Shown here piece by piece: positions 8,057 through 17,076 of a stretch of DNA of 64,000 nucleotides. Source of the DNA: Cohnella phaseoli (GTDB lineage: Bacteria; Bacillota; Bacilli; Paenibacillales; Paenibacillaceae). Where the stretch lies: contig NZ_QRDZ01000014.1 in assembly GCF_003386235.1 (NCBI RefSeq), positions 62,001 through 126,000 of the forward strand, given 5' to 3'. Position numbers and translations under genes: made by a program. The notes below the pieces were generated by a model. That model did not search any database. It was not told the DNA's origin and was given only the letters and a program-made list of their open reading frames with translations. Position 1 is the stretch's first letter. Each line of letters starts with the position of its first letter.

Positions 8057-8530
8057 TCACTCAGTCTGTTGAATATTCTGAAAACGTTCTGGAGTAGCGA
8101 CGGCCCCTTTTTTATCCAGACACGCTTGTAAGGATGCCTGAATGACTTCGGCGGTTTCGTAGATCCGAATGCCGGGCAAGTCTAAGGGAGGGGTTCCATC
8201 TTCCAGCAATACAGAACGGACGGCTGCCAAGTAATCCTTTACGACTTCGGAATCTTCAGATTCACTCTTGTTGAGTTTTCTTTCCATCTCTCGAATGCCA
8301 CGGCGACTCTTCTTTATACCAGTCTTAAGCTTGCGGTCTAAATCGACGATGGGCTTAGCGATGTCTTTTAAATATAACTCCTTGGAGTGTAGAGATGTTT
8401 TTTTTCCATGCTGTATGACTTCTCTTCAGCTTAGCGCCGCAATGGAGACACTGCTCAAATTCCGGTCTGAAGTATATTTTATCTTTGGGCACGATACGAT
8501 TCTTCGGCAGTGGCAGAAGAGAGAAACCTT
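8057..8530 (-). pseudogene. Decayed transposase remnant (zinc-ribbon start plus C-terminal part)
   Basis: On the minus strand the segment below 8530 reads KDKIYFRPEFEQCLHCGAKLKRSHTAWKK style sequence in pieces: PEFEQCLHCGAKLKRSH, then STLQGVI. Near 8380 the frame changes to ELYLKDIAKPIVDLDRKLKTG, then DYLAAVRSVLLEDGTPPLD and QASLQACLDKKGAVA. The Cys-x2-Cys start, an 'IVDLDRKLKTG' region and a 'LLEDGTPPLD' tail match the two ends of a large transposase family seen in Bacilli. The catalytic middle is missing and the ends are out of frame. No terminal inverted repeats or target duplication were found. Confidence 0.5.
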
Positions 8531-8770
8531 CATCAAAGTGATAGTTAATACTTCGACAGAGGCTTATGGAAATACTTGTTAGTTAATTGGTCGGTCGAAG
8601 TTTTTTTGCCTTTAAAATCATGGAACTTCTACGAAAATAAAAGTATTTTCCTCTTAATTCATTCCTTCCTCCTTTAATCATCCATTTAAGAAAGTACTTT
8701 ATTTATATAAGCTTATACGGAAGCGAAAGCTTTTTTAAGCGGTAAAAAAATAAATAAAGGAGATTGTTTC

Positions 8771-9982
8771 GTGAACTCAAACACTGCTCTTATAAGTAAA
8801 GCCGGAGTAAATGTGTCTTCTTCCAAACGTCTTCCGTGGGTCGGGCTGCTGGCCTTAGCCATGGCGGGATTCATCTGCATTCTTACGGAAGGTCTGCCTG
8901 CTGGATTACTGCCGCAAATTGCACAGGATCTTGGGGTCACAGAAGCTCTTGCCGGACAATTGGTCACTCTGTATGCGGTTGGATCTCTTCTGGCCGCCAT
9001 TCCTTTGACAACGGCTACCCGCGGGTGGAGGCGCCGACCGCTTCTGCTGTTATGCATCATTGGCTTTCTTGTATTTAACACCATCACCGCATTATCTTCT
9101 GCTTATGTGCTGACTCTTGTCGCGCGTTTCTTTGCAGGTGTCTCGGCAGGTGTTCTGTGGGGGATGACGGCCGGTTATGCGCGGCGTATGGTGCCTGATT
9201 CGCTGAAAGGAAGAGCGATGGCCATAGCCATGGTTGGCACCCCTTTGGCATTGGCGCTGGGCGTTCCGCTTGGCACTTTTTTCGGTGCTTATACAGGTTG
9301 GCGTCTCATTTTCGGAGCTGTATCTTTATTGGCTGTAGTCCTTATTGGCTGGGTGATCTGGAAAGTGCCGGATTATGCCGGCGAGCCAGCCGGTGATCAG
9401 CTCCCTCTTCACAAGGTTTTCCTGATTCCCGGTGTACGGCCGATTCTGTTCGTCGTTTTGGCATGGGTACTAGCTCATAATATTTTGTACACTTATATTG
9501 CACCGTTTCTGGCGGAAACCGCGTTTGCTCAGCGAGTGGATTTGGTTCTGCTTATTTTCGGAATTACCTCGGTTGTCGGCATTTGGGTGATAGGCATGCT
9601 GATTGACCGTTTTCTAAGAATGCTGGTTTTAATCAGCATAACGGGATTTGCTTTGGCTTCTGTAGCCTTGGGAATCGGAATGGATCAGCCTGCAATCATC
9701 ATCCTTGGTGTTACGGCATGGGGGCTAACGTTTGGCGGGGCAGCCACTTTACTGCAAACAGCAATAGCACAGGCTGGGGGAAAAAGCGCAGATATAGCCC
9801 AATCGATGCTGGTTACCGTGTGGAATGTGGCAATCGGCGGAGGAGGCATTATCGGCGGGTTTCTTCTCGAGCTGCTTGGAGCCGGATTCCTTCCAGGCTC
9901 TTTAATCCTCCTGCTGCTTCCCTCCTTGCTTGCAGCTTGGCTTGCCAAAAAGCATGGCTTTCCTTCCTACAAGAATCCATAA
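8771..9982 (+). CDS. MFS efflux transporter (DHA1 / AraJ-like)
   Basis: 403 residues with 12 predicted membrane helices. GTG start with AAAGGAGA 8 bases upstream. Motifs of the drug:H+ antiporter-1 group are visible: the loop after helix 2 (TTATRGWRRRPLLL) and the helix 5 glycine/proline-rich 'motif C' (MVGTPLALALGVPLGTFFGAYTGWR). It would export small molecules (sugars, drugs or metabolites) using the proton gradient. It stands alone and faces the Lrp-type gene convergently, so the substrate cannot be inferred. Confidence 0.85.
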   Translation: MNSNTALISKAGVNVSSSKRLPWVGLLALAMAGFICILTEGLPAGLLPQIAQDLGVTEALAGQLVTLYAVGSLLAAIPLTTATRGWRRRPLLLLCIIGFLVFNTITALSSAYVLTLVARFFAGVSAGVLWGMTAGYARRMVPDSLKGRAMAIAMVGTPLALALGVPLGTFFGAYTGWRLIFGAVSLLAVVLIGWVIWKVPDYAGEPAGDQLPLHKVFLIPGVRPILFVVLAWVLAHNILYTYIAPFLAETAFAQRVDLVLLIFGITSVVGIWVIGMLIDRFLRMLVLISITGFALASVALGIGMDQPAIIILGVTAWGLTFGGAATLLQTAIAQAGGKSADIAQSMLVTVWNVAIGGGGIIGGFLLELLGAGFLPGSLILLLLPSLLAAWLAKKHGFPSYKNP

Positions 9983-10024
9983 GTATGTGTAACATATGAA
10001 ATTCGACAGATGCGATTGTGATCA

Positions 10025-10058
10025 AAAACCACCCATGACGCATGTGCGTCATGGGTGG
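10025..10058 (-). terminator. Terminator for the Lrp-type gene (minus strand)
   Basis: CCACCCATGACGCA (10029-10042) pairs with TGCGTCATGGGTGG (10045-10058). On the minus strand the stem is followed by TTTTTGAT, so it can end transcripts coming from the Lrp-type gene about 300 bases upstream. It has no T-run on the plus strand but may still protect the MFS transcript end. Confidence 0.6.
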
Positions 10059-10137
10059 GCGTTGGACAGAGTATTGCGTGAAATTGGCCACCACCAACCG
10101 GGAACGGTCATTCTTCGTATCCATTTCCGAACCCGAC

Positions 10138-10290
10138 TTACTTAACCGGCCCCATCCAGGTTGAAATCGTCTTTTGCTGGTGCGGCAACGGCGGTTTCAA
10201 CTTCCCGTTATCGTTCAATCCACAATTGCCTCTGTAATTCCTGACAATCAAATAGTGTGCCAAACGGAATAAAGGTTGGGATATTTTCAA
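10138..10290 (-). CDS. Possible small protein or gene fragment downstream of the Lrp-type gene
   Basis: A 50-codon frame from a TTG at 10290 reads KISQPLFRLAHYLIVRN, a Gly/Asn-rich middle, then KLKPPLPHQQKTISTWMGPVK before TAA. The tail looks protein-like, but there is no good ribosome binding site. It may be a decayed C-terminus or a short gene co-transcribed with the regulator. Support is weak. Confidence 0.2.
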   Translation of the reverse strand: MKISQPLFRLAHYLIVRNYRGNCGLNDNGKLKPPLPHQQKTISTWMGPVK

Positions 10291-10355
10291 AAAAATTTGG
10301 ACGTCCTACCGGATCACTCCTACATGTACTATTACAAACATCGAGAATTTACATC

Positions 10356-10799
10356 TTATGCGAGCAAATTCGTTTCTCCAATGAGATTTTTATAAGCGAT
10401 CGGTGAAGACATTACAATCAGGGTTGTATAGGTTCCGTATTGATCGCACCGGTTTTCGAACTCTTCCAGCTCCTGGGTTGTTTCCATGAGGACCTTCAAT
10501 AAATAATTATGCTCTCCGCTTATCCGATAACATTCCGTGACCTCCGGTGAAGAACGGCAAAAATCAAGGAATGGGTAGCAGTTCCGCGTCCGAACAAGCA
10601 TATAGGCAGTGCATTGCTTACCCAATTTTTGCGATGAAATGACGGTTCGGTATTCCTCAATCGTACCATTTTCCTCCAGGCGTTTTACACGTTCTGTTAC
10701 GGCTGGCTGAGACAGTCCCACACGCTTTCCTAAATCTGTCATTGATAATCTCGCCTGGTTCTGCAAATGGAGCAAGATGTTTTTATCGATTTCGTCCAA
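10356..10799 (-). CDS. Lrp/AsnC-family transcriptional regulator
   Basis: A 147-residue protein of normal family length. The N-terminal winged helix-turn-helix (ILLHLQNQARLSMTDLGKRVG, LSQPAVTERVKRLEENG) is followed by an alpha/beta RAM effector domain (residues 65-140: AYMLVRTRN, VTECYRISGEHNYLLKVLM). It would bind DNA as a multimer and respond to an amino acid or similar small molecule. It is transcribed away from the serine hydrolase gene at 10971, sharing a 170-base intergenic region, so that gene is a likely target. Confidence 0.9.
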   Translation of the reverse strand: MDEIDKNILLHLQNQARLSMTDLGKRVGLSQPAVTERVKRLEENGTIEEYRTVISSQKLGKQCTAYMLVRTRNCYPFLDFCRSSPEVTECYRISGEHNYLLKVLMETTQELEEFENRCDQYGTYTTLIVMSSPIAYKNLIGETNLLA

Positions 10800-10970
10800 G
10801 AGAATCGACCGCCTTTATTTTAAATGTTATTTATTCTAAATACCTTAGTATTCATCGTGAATCTCTTCATATAACTTGTTTGCTTTATGTAATGCGGTAG
10901 AAATTATTAATATAATAATCACACTTGCTATAAATAATCAAGTAAATTACAGCAGGTGAGGATAGAGAGG

Positions 10971-12146
10971 ATGAGAAGCGTGAGGAAAAATGATCTGGAA
11001 TTGCTGCATAAAAGCGTCAATGAGGTAATTGACCGCACACTTGAGGAAAAAAGGATCGTGGGTACCGTCGTCCAAATTGCTTTAGGCGGAGACCTCGTTT
11101 ACAGCAGACCTGCTGGTTGGGCCGACCGCGAGCAGAAACGGCCGATGCAGGAAAATACATTGTTTAGATATGCTTCGGTCACCAAGCCGGTCGTGTCCAC
11201 GGCAGCCTTAGTATTAATTTCGCAAGGGAGATTGCAGTTAAACGATCTGGTGGAAAAATGGTTGCCCGCCTTTCGTCCCAAGCTGCAAAACGGACAGTAT
11301 GCCATCATGACCGTTCACCAGCTGATGACGCATACCGCAGGCTTAACCTACCGTTTCTTCCAGGAAAAAAAGGGAACTTATGAGCTTGCGGGGGTATCGG
11401 ACGGCATGGATTTGGCGGGAATTACACTTGAAGAGAATCTGCAAAGACTCGCTTCTGTACCGCTTTTATATGAGCCGGGGAAAATGTGGAGGTATTCCAT
11501 AGCAACAGACGTGCTGGGAGCAGTCATCGAGAAGGTTACTGGAATGCCGCTTAGTGAAGCTGTACGGATGCTTGTCACTCATCCGCTTTCCATGATGGAC
11601 ACGGATTTCAAGCCCGTGGACATGGACAGATTGACCGCAGCTTACGCAGACAGCGCTGAAGAGCCCAGGCGCTTGCACGATTTTGATACCGTTCCTTTCA
11701 TCGAGGGGACGGCAGGATTTCTTCTTTCACCCAACAGGTTTACCGATATGACAGCTTACCCTTCCGGGGGAGCCGGCATGATTGGCAGTGCAGGAGACTT
11801 TCTTAAACTGCTGGAAGCTTTGCGGCAGGGAGGAAATCCGATTCTGCCGGAGGCTCTTGTCAGGGAAATGACAACCAATCAAATTGGTAACCTTGAGATG
11901 CCCTATTGGCCGGGGAGGGGATTTGGACTTGGTTTCACGCTGCTTAAAGACCCGGCGGACGCCCATACACCGGAATCGCCGGGAACGTGGCGGATGGGCG
12001 GCACCTATGGTCACTCCTGGTTTGTCGATCCGAGTGAGGAGCTTAGTGTTGTAGCGTTCACCAACACGGCTCTTGAAGGTATGTCAGGCAGGTTTACAAC
12101 GGAGCTGTGCGAATCTGTCTACAAGGGTATTCGAGGAGTTAAGTAA
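10971..12146 (+). CDS. Beta-lactamase-fold serine hydrolase (class C / EstB-like)
   Basis: 391 residues from ATG 10971, with AGGTGAGG at a usable distance; the in-frame GTG 15 bases upstream lies in that binding site. The nucleophile motif SVTK (Ser69-x-x-Lys72) follows FRYA. The class C tyrosine sits in WRYSIATDVLGAVI (Tyr175) and the C-terminal GTYGHSWF replaces the KTG box. No signal peptide is seen, so it is probably cytoplasmic. Family members act as esterases, D-amino-acid amidases or DD-peptidases rather than true beta-lactamases. Being divergent from an Lrp-type regulator hints at an amino-acid or amide substrate (inference). Confidence 0.85.
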   Translation: MRSVRKNDLELLHKSVNEVIDRTLEEKRIVGTVVQIALGGDLVYSRPAGWADREQKRPMQENTLFRYASVTKPVVSTAALVLISQGRLQLNDLVEKWLPAFRPKLQNGQYAIMTVHQLMTHTAGLTYRFFQEKKGTYELAGVSDGMDLAGITLEENLQRLASVPLLYEPGKMWRYSIATDVLGAVIEKVTGMPLSEAVRMLVTHPLSMMDTDFKPVDMDRLTAAYADSAEEPRRLHDFDTVPFIEGTAGFLLSPNRFTDMTAYPSGGAGMIGSAGDFLKLLEALRQGGNPILPEALVREMTTNQIGNLEMPYWPGRGFGLGFTLLKDPADAHTPESPGTWRMGGTYGHSWFVDPSEELSVVAFTNTALEGMSGRFTTELCESVYKGIRGVK

Positions 12147-12243
12147 TGAGTAAGAATGCTATTTTGAACAAATGCAGATCCTGAATGGAAATCGGATTAC
12201 TAACAAAGTTAATTGGAAAATAGATGGCGTCACATAAAATTTA

Positions 12244-12312
12244 AATGAGCCCATACCCGTAATTTGGAAGCTTCTTATTTCCAATTTTACGTGGGAATGG
12301 GCTATTTATGTT
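12244..12312. terminator. Long imperfect hairpin between convergent genes
   Basis: GAGCCCATACCCGTAA (from about 12247) pairs imperfectly with TTACGTGGGAATGGGCT (to about 12304), with inner arms TGGAA and TTCCA. It sits between the serine hydrolase and the convergent AraC gene and probably ends transcription from both sides. Confidence 0.55.
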
Positions 12313-12375
12313 CAATGCAAGGCAGTGTAAGATACTGTCGTTTATAAGTGCACTGGAGTCGGCCAGTCCGGTCTT

Positions 12376-13203
12376 CTACATTCCGATGCGATATTGGCGC
12401 GGAGATAGGCCGACAAGCCTTTTAAATGTGTTCTTGAAATGCGTCTCGCTTTGGTATCCTACGAGCTCCGCGATCCGATACACCGGCAGGTCGCTGGTCA
12501 GCAAATGGTGCTTGGCCACCTCCATCCTGTACGCAACAAGGTACTGAATAGGGCTCACCCCTTCAGCCTGACTGAACAGTCTGCATGTATAGCCCGGGCT
12601 CAAAAAAGATACTTTGGATAGTTCCTCTAGCGACAGCTTCTCCGTATAGTGGCTGTGGATGTATTGCTTGACCATGGTGACCATTTGGTCGCCGTTCTTG
12701 GCCGGATAAGCGGCGAACCCGGAGTACACGATCCTTGCCAATTCGACAAGTACAATCGCCATATAATGGCCGACAGTAATCTTGGAGGGGGCATAAGAAT
12801 CGTCCATCAGTCGTACGATCATACTCATCAACGCATATAGCTCCTCGTAGCGATCGCCAAGCGCGATCGCTGAACTGGCCGGGCGTGCTATGAAAGTACT
12901 TGGTGGCAGGCCCGATAACTGGAATCCGGAAAACGTCAGCGACAGCGCTTTAAACGGCTTGTCGGCATCGGACTGTTCTTCGTGCCATACGCCAGAATCG
13001 TATACCAACAGCGTACCCGGACCGCCTTCATAGTTACGCCCGTCGATCTGGAACGTGCCTCCGCCGTTGCAGATGAGAAGCATTTGTGCCAGATCGGGGT
13101 GGTTATGCAGCGGATAGGCGAAGGGTTCGCCCGGAGGTAGATCGTACAGCGTCGCTGCATGCACGACAGGTAACAGTGGTTCGATAAACAGGGATTGGGA
13201 CAC
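12376..13203 (-). CDS. AraC-family regulator with N-terminal cupin sensor
   Basis: About 275 residues. The GTG at 13203 is preferred because GGAGG lies 7 bases upstream; an ATG at 13239 is the alternative. The first 150 residues form a cupin-like sugar-sensing domain (FAYPLHNHPDLAQMLLI, GTLLVYDSGVWHEE). The last 100 residues are the double helix-turn-helix of AraC proteins (LSLEELSKVSFLSPGYTCRLFSQ, VYRIAELVGYQSETHFKNTFKR). It is divergent from the sugar operon starting at 13352 and is its probable activator. Confidence 0.9.
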   Translation of the reverse strand: MSQSLFIEPLLPVVHAATLYDLPPGEPFAYPLHNHPDLAQMLLICNGGGTFQIDGRNYEGGPGTLLVYDSGVWHEEQSDADKPFKALSLTFSGFQLSGLPPSTFIARPASSAIALGDRYEELYALMSMIVRLMDDSYAPSKITVGHYMAIVLVELARIVYSGFAAYPAKNGDQMVTMVKQYIHSHYTEKLSLEELSKVSFLSPGYTCRLFSQAEGVSPIQYLVAYRMEVAKHHLLTSDLPVYRIAELVGYQSETHFKNTFKRLVGLSPRQYRIGM

Positions 13204-13261
13204 CCTCCAGCCTCCATTCATCAAAAAGCAAGAAGCCATATGTTATTGACAGTATACCATC

Positions 13262-13290
13262 TGTAAAGCGCTTTCGAAATTGCCTATACT
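13262..13290 (+). promoter_or_regulatory. Predicted promoter of the sugar operon with cre-like site
   Basis: TGTAAA (13262-13267), a 17-base spacer and TATACT (13285-13290) make a plausible sigma-A promoter. The -35 region is part of TGTAAAGCGCTTTCGA (13262-13277), whose AAAGCGCTTT core is that of CcpA cre sites. Binding there would block the promoter, giving catabolite repression of the operon at 13352-18429. Confidence 0.5.
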
Positions 13291-13351
13291 TGATTTTAGC
13301 CGGCTGCTGCAGACTGATAGAGGTATGAATATGAAGGGAGTTTATAGACGA

Positions 13352-14131
13352 ATGGATCTGGCGGCATCATCGATCTGCTGGCATCGAGACACACGTGCCG
13401 GCATGCTGCGTAAAGCAAGTGAAAGCGGGTTCAGGTTTGTGGAAATCCTTACCTTCCCACCCGAATTAAACGTGCTGCACGGCAATCTATGGCTAATGAA
13501 GCCTAATGAACTGCGTGCCGAGTTGACGGAATACGGGCTGGAGCCGGCGGCGCTCCACCTTGGCGCAATTCAGACTTCGACCGAGCAGCGTCGACAAAGC
13601 CTGACAGACTATGCCAAACGGGCGATCGATTTCGCGGCCGAACTCGGTTGTGCTCTTATCGTTGAAGGAGGGCCTGATCGTGCGACTGAGCCGTTTCAAC
13701 CTTTTCTGCGCTCGCTGGAGCATCTGGCCCGATTTCTCGAAGGCTATCCGGTGCGCATTGGTCTGGAAAACCATTATAACAATTGGATTCAGTACACGCA
13801 GGATTATGAGCATATCTTCGACCGCATCGATTCGCCGAAAATTGGCATCACGCTCGACAGTGGCCATTTCACCAGCGCCGGTGTCGATCCGGCGCTCTTC
13901 GCCGGAAAGTTTGCAGATAAAGTCATTCACGTCCATGTGAAGGATCACATCGGTATCCATTCGGTCGCACTGGGAAGCGGTGAGACCAACAACAAAGGCA
14001 TGGTACGGGCACTTAAACAAGCGGGCTACGATGGTTTTCTGAGCCAAGAGCTGGAGGTGGCGGACGCCGATCAGGCCGATCATTATGCCAGGGAAGGCTT
14101 GAAATATTTGCGAATGCTTGCGGACTTATAA
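13352..14131 (+). CDS. Sugar phosphate isomerase/epimerase (xylose-isomerase-like TIM barrel)
   Basis: 259 residues from ATG 13352 (GAAGGGAG upstream). The AP-endonuclease-2/xylose-isomerase TIM-barrel pattern is present: FRFVEILTFP near the start, HLGAIQTS, ALIVEGGPD, IGLENHYN with the metal-ligand Glu, ITLDSGHF with Asp and His, IHVHVKDH, and FLSQELE at the end. The set of Glu/Asp/His ligands is complete. Such enzymes epimerise keto-sugars or inositol-type compounds in the cytoplasm. It opens the operon with a Gfo/Idh oxidoreductase, permeases and a binding protein, so it probably acts on the imported sugar. Confidence 0.85.
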   Translation: MDLAASSICWHRDTRAGMLRKASESGFRFVEILTFPPELNVLHGNLWLMKPNELRAELTEYGLEPAALHLGAIQTSTEQRRQSLTDYAKRAIDFAAELGCALIVEGGPDRATEPFQPFLRSLEHLARFLEGYPVRIGLENHYNNWIQYTQDYEHIFDRIDSPKIGITLDSGHFTSAGVDPALFAGKFADKVIHVHVKDHIGIHSVALGSGETNNKGMVRALKQAGYDGFLSQELEVADADQADHYAREGLKYLRMLADL

Positions 14132-14176
14132 GTTGTCGCCGTAATCTCCCCCAACATGGAAAGGAATGACGTAAGA

Positions 14177-15208
14177 ATGAACAAAGCAAAAATCGGCTTC
14201 ATCGGCTGCGGCACACACGCCACAAACAATCTGTACCCGATGCTCGCTTACACCCGCGCCGAGTTGGTCGCCGTCTGCGACCTCGACGAGCAGTTGGCGC
14301 ATCGCAACGCAGCGCTGTATGGTGCGAGCAGCGTTTATACCGACGCCGGGCGGATGCTCGATGAGCAGCAGTTGGACGGCGTCATCATCGTCGGCCCTTC
14401 GACAGTCCATTACAGCTTGGGCATGCAGGCGCTGACGCGCGGCATAGCGGTGTTCACCGAGAAGCCGCCGGCGCCGAGGCTTGCCCAAGCCGAAGAGATG
14501 GTCGCTGTAGCACGAGCCGGCGGTACGTTCTTGATGACAGGATATATGAAACGGCATGGTCTACCCTACAAAAAAGCGCGGCAATTGATTGATTCGGGCT
14601 TGTTTGAGCCCGCCGTCGGCCATTTCAAGTACGGCCACTGGGGAAACGACAATTTGAATGAAATGCTGCTAACGATGTCATCGCACATCATCGACCTGGC
14701 GATCAGCTTCTTTGGGGAGCCAATTGGCGTCACGTCGACAATATACGAAACGGGGCGAACGATTTCGCTCGCAGCAGTGTTGCATTTCCGGTCCGGCCAA
14801 TGGGCGCAGCTGACACTCGACTCTTCGCAGCCCCGCATCCAGGAGCGCGTTGAACTGTCGGGCTCGATCGACGGCGACAATGCGTTGATCGTGGTCGACA
14901 ACGTGCAGCAGATGGAGTTGCACCGCCAAGGTCATCACGGCATCGACCTGTTGAAGCCTGAGTTGTACGAGATTGAGCCGACATTTGATCTCGCCGATAT
15001 CCAGATGTGGAGGCCTGACTACGGTATTCCGAATATGGGTCAGACGCGCCATTTCGTACAAGGGTTTGCCGGAGAGTTGCGCGAGTTTGTCGATGCGATT
15101 ATCGAAAGACGCCAGCCGTACCCCGGCACGGACGACGTGTTGAAAGCGATGCGCGTGATCGACGCTATCGCCGCCCGCCCGAACGGATACAGCGATCTGC
15201 AGCCGTAG
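14177..15208 (+). CDS. Gfo/Idh/MocA-family NAD(P)-dependent sugar oxidoreductase
   Basis: 343 residues from ATG 14177 (AAGGAA upstream). The Rossmann start IGFIGCGTHATNNLYP holds the glycine-rich dinucleotide loop. ELVAVCDLD supplies the acidic ribose-binding residue, and FTEKPPAPRLAQAEEM is the EKP motif carrying the family lysine. The C-terminal beta-sheet domain follows (residues 130-330). Members oxidise or reduce sugars and inositols. Pairing with the epimerase just upstream is typical of catabolism by oxidation-epimerisation-reduction. Confidence 0.88.
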   Translation: MNKAKIGFIGCGTHATNNLYPMLAYTRAELVAVCDLDEQLAHRNAALYGASSVYTDAGRMLDEQQLDGVIIVGPSTVHYSLGMQALTRGIAVFTEKPPAPRLAQAEEMVAVARAGGTFLMTGYMKRHGLPYKKARQLIDSGLFEPAVGHFKYGHWGNDNLNEMLLTMSSHIIDLAISFFGEPIGVTSTIYETGRTISLAAVLHFRSGQWAQLTLDSSQPRIQERVELSGSIDGDNALIVVDNVQQMELHRQGHHGIDLLKPELYEIEPTFDLADIQMWRPDYGIPNMGQTRHFVQGFAGELREFVDAIIERRQPYPGTDDVLKAMRVIDAIAARPNGYSDLQP

Positions 15209-15236
15209 CGACATGCATCGCTCAGGAGGGAAGATT

Positions 15237-16133
15237 ATGGGGAAAGTGGATAAACGGGAAGCTGTCGTCGGCTATTTATTTATTTCACCGTGGATCGTCG
15301 GTTTTCTAGTGTTTCTGCTCGGCCCGTTGCTGATTGCGCTGTACGTCGGCATGACCGACTGGGACTTACTGACTCCGGCCGAATGGATTGGCGGCGACAA
15401 TTACGCTAGGCTACTCCAGGACAAGCTGTTCTGGAAATCACTGCAAGTTACAACCCTTTATGTCGTCACTGCCGTGCCGCTAGGCATTGCCTTCGGCTTC
15501 GCCATCGCACTGCTGCTCAACCGGAAGGTCAAAGGGCTGTCGATGTGGCGGACGATCTACTATTTTCCGGCCATCCTGTCCGGCGTCGCCGTATCCCTCA
15601 TGTGGATGTGGGTGCTCAATCCGGATTTCGGCGTCATCAACCTGCTGCTCTCCTATGTGGGGATCGAAGGCCCAGGCTGGATTGCGAGCCCGACTTGGGC
15701 ACTGCCTTCGCTTGTAATCATGAGCTTGTGGGGTGCCGGAGGCGGGATGATCATATACTTGGCTGGACTCCAAGGTATTCCAACTGAGCTGTACGAGGCT
15801 GCGGAAATCGACGGATGCGGCAGATGGCGCAAGCTGTGGCAAATTACGGTGCCGATGATGACTCCCGTCATTTTCTTCAACCTGATCATGGGGATGATCG
15901 GCGCCTTCCAGACATTTACCGAGGCGTATGTGATAACGAAAGGCGGTCCTGACAACGCCACTTTATTCTATGCGATGTACCTGTACCAGAACGCATTCAA
16001 GTTCTTCAAGATGGGATATGCCTCGGCGCTCGCTTGGGTACTATTTCTAATCATTCTGCTGGTGACGCTGTTTGTGTTCGCGACGTCTCGCAGATGGGTG
16101 TATTACACCGCAGGAGAGGAGAATCGCTTATGA
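15237..16133 (+). CDS. Sugar ABC transporter permease (MalF/UgpA type)
   Basis: 298 residues, six membrane helices. ATG 15237 has AGGAGGGA 6 bases upstream. The EAA loop that contacts the ATPase is clear: YEAAEIDGCGRWRKLWQITVP (residues about 184-204). It forms the import pore with the next gene product; the binding lipoprotein at 17077 delivers substrate. No ATPase gene is present, so a shared MsmX-type ATPase encoded elsewhere is probably used. The stop overlaps the next start (ATGA). Confidence 0.92.
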   Translation: MGKVDKREAVVGYLFISPWIVGFLVFLLGPLLIALYVGMTDWDLLTPAEWIGGDNYARLLQDKLFWKSLQVTTLYVVTAVPLGIAFGFAIALLLNRKVKGLSMWRTIYYFPAILSGVAVSLMWMWVLNPDFGVINLLLSYVGIEGPGWIASPTWALPSLVIMSLWGAGGGMIIYLAGLQGIPTELYEAAEIDGCGRWRKLWQITVPMMTPVIFFNLIMGMIGAFQTFTEAYVITKGGPDNATLFYAMYLYQNAFKFFKMGYASALAWVLFLIILLVTLFVFATSRRWVYYTAGEENRL

Positions 16134-16960
16134 GCAGAATGGCGCGTATCGAGCGAATTCTGACCTACTCAGCGCTGGCGGTCGGTGCCGCAATGGTGCT
16201 CATGCCGCTCTGGTGGATGATCGCGACATCGGTCAAGCCTTACGCAGACGTGTTCATTTTCCCGCCAGAGGTAATCCCGCACCGTCTTCGGCTTTCCAAC
16301 TATACGGACATTTTTCGCATATTGCCGTTTGGCCGATATGTTCTCAACACGCTGCTGATCGCTGTATTTGCAGTCTGCGGCACTGCCTTCACGTCGGCTT
16401 TGGTCGGCTACGGCTTCGCCAGACTGAGATTTCCCGGCCGGGGCGCTCTGTTCGTCGTTATGCTGTCGACGCTGATGATTCCTTATCATACTACGCTAGT
16501 GCCGCAGTTCATCATGTACAAGGGGCTGGGCTGGATCGACACGTACTTGCCGCTGATTGTACCCGCTTGGTTCGGCACGCCGTTCAGCATCTTTTTGTAT
16601 CGTCAGTTTTTTCTGAATATTCCGAAGGAGTACAACGATGCGGCGAAGATCGACGGATGCGGCTACTGGAACACGTTCATCCGCATCATCATGCCGATGT
16701 CGCTGCCGGTCGTCGGCGTTGTGACCATTTTTGCTTTCAACAGTGCGTGGAACGACTTTCTCGGTCCACTCATCTACATTAACTCCGAACGACTGCGTAC
16801 GATTCAGCTTGGCATCAACGCGCTGCGCGGACTGCATACGGTAGAATGGCATCTCCTGATGGCGGCGTCCGTCATTGCGCTTGTGCCGACAGTGATGATC
16901 TTCTTCTTCTTTCAGCGACGGATGATTCAAGGCGTCGTTGTGTCGGGGATCAAGGGCTGA
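16130..16960 (+). CDS. Sugar ABC transporter permease (MalG/UgpE type)
   Basis: 276 residues, six helices. ATG 16130 overlaps the stop of the first permease and follows AGGAGAGGAG, so translation is coupled. The EAA loop reads YNDAAKIDGCGYWNTFIRIIM. The C-terminus RRMIQGVVVSGIKG is typical of the MalG subfamily. It is the partner of the 15237 permease. Confidence 0.92.
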   Translation: MSRMARIERILTYSALAVGAAMVLMPLWWMIATSVKPYADVFIFPPEVIPHRLRLSNYTDIFRILPFGRYVLNTLLIAVFAVCGTAFTSALVGYGFARLRFPGRGALFVVMLSTLMIPYHTTLVPQFIMYKGLGWIDTYLPLIVPAWFGTPFSIFLYRQFFLNIPKEYNDAAKIDGCGYWNTFIRIIMPMSLPVVGVVTIFAFNSAWNDFLGPLIYINSERLRTIQLGINALRGLHTVEWHLLMAASVIALVPTVMIFFFFQRRMIQGVVVSGIKG

Positions 16961-17076
16961 TCGCCGACGGGCGGCCGATTGCGGTACGACGAGGGGAGTG
17001 ATGCCTATAAGACGCAGACGGTTGTTGCAAACGGATATTGTATGCACGATCACAATAACGAGGGGGTTTGCGCAAA

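Noticed and set aside
10850..10970. Intergenic region between the Lrp-type and serine hydrolase genes considered for a riboswitch
   Set aside because: AT-rich with promoter-like words but no stable multi-helix fold or terminator was seen.
14678..15214. 178-codon minus-strand frame opposite the Gfo/Idh gene
   Set aside because: It overlaps a confident gene completely, has no start signal and encodes no recognisable domain.
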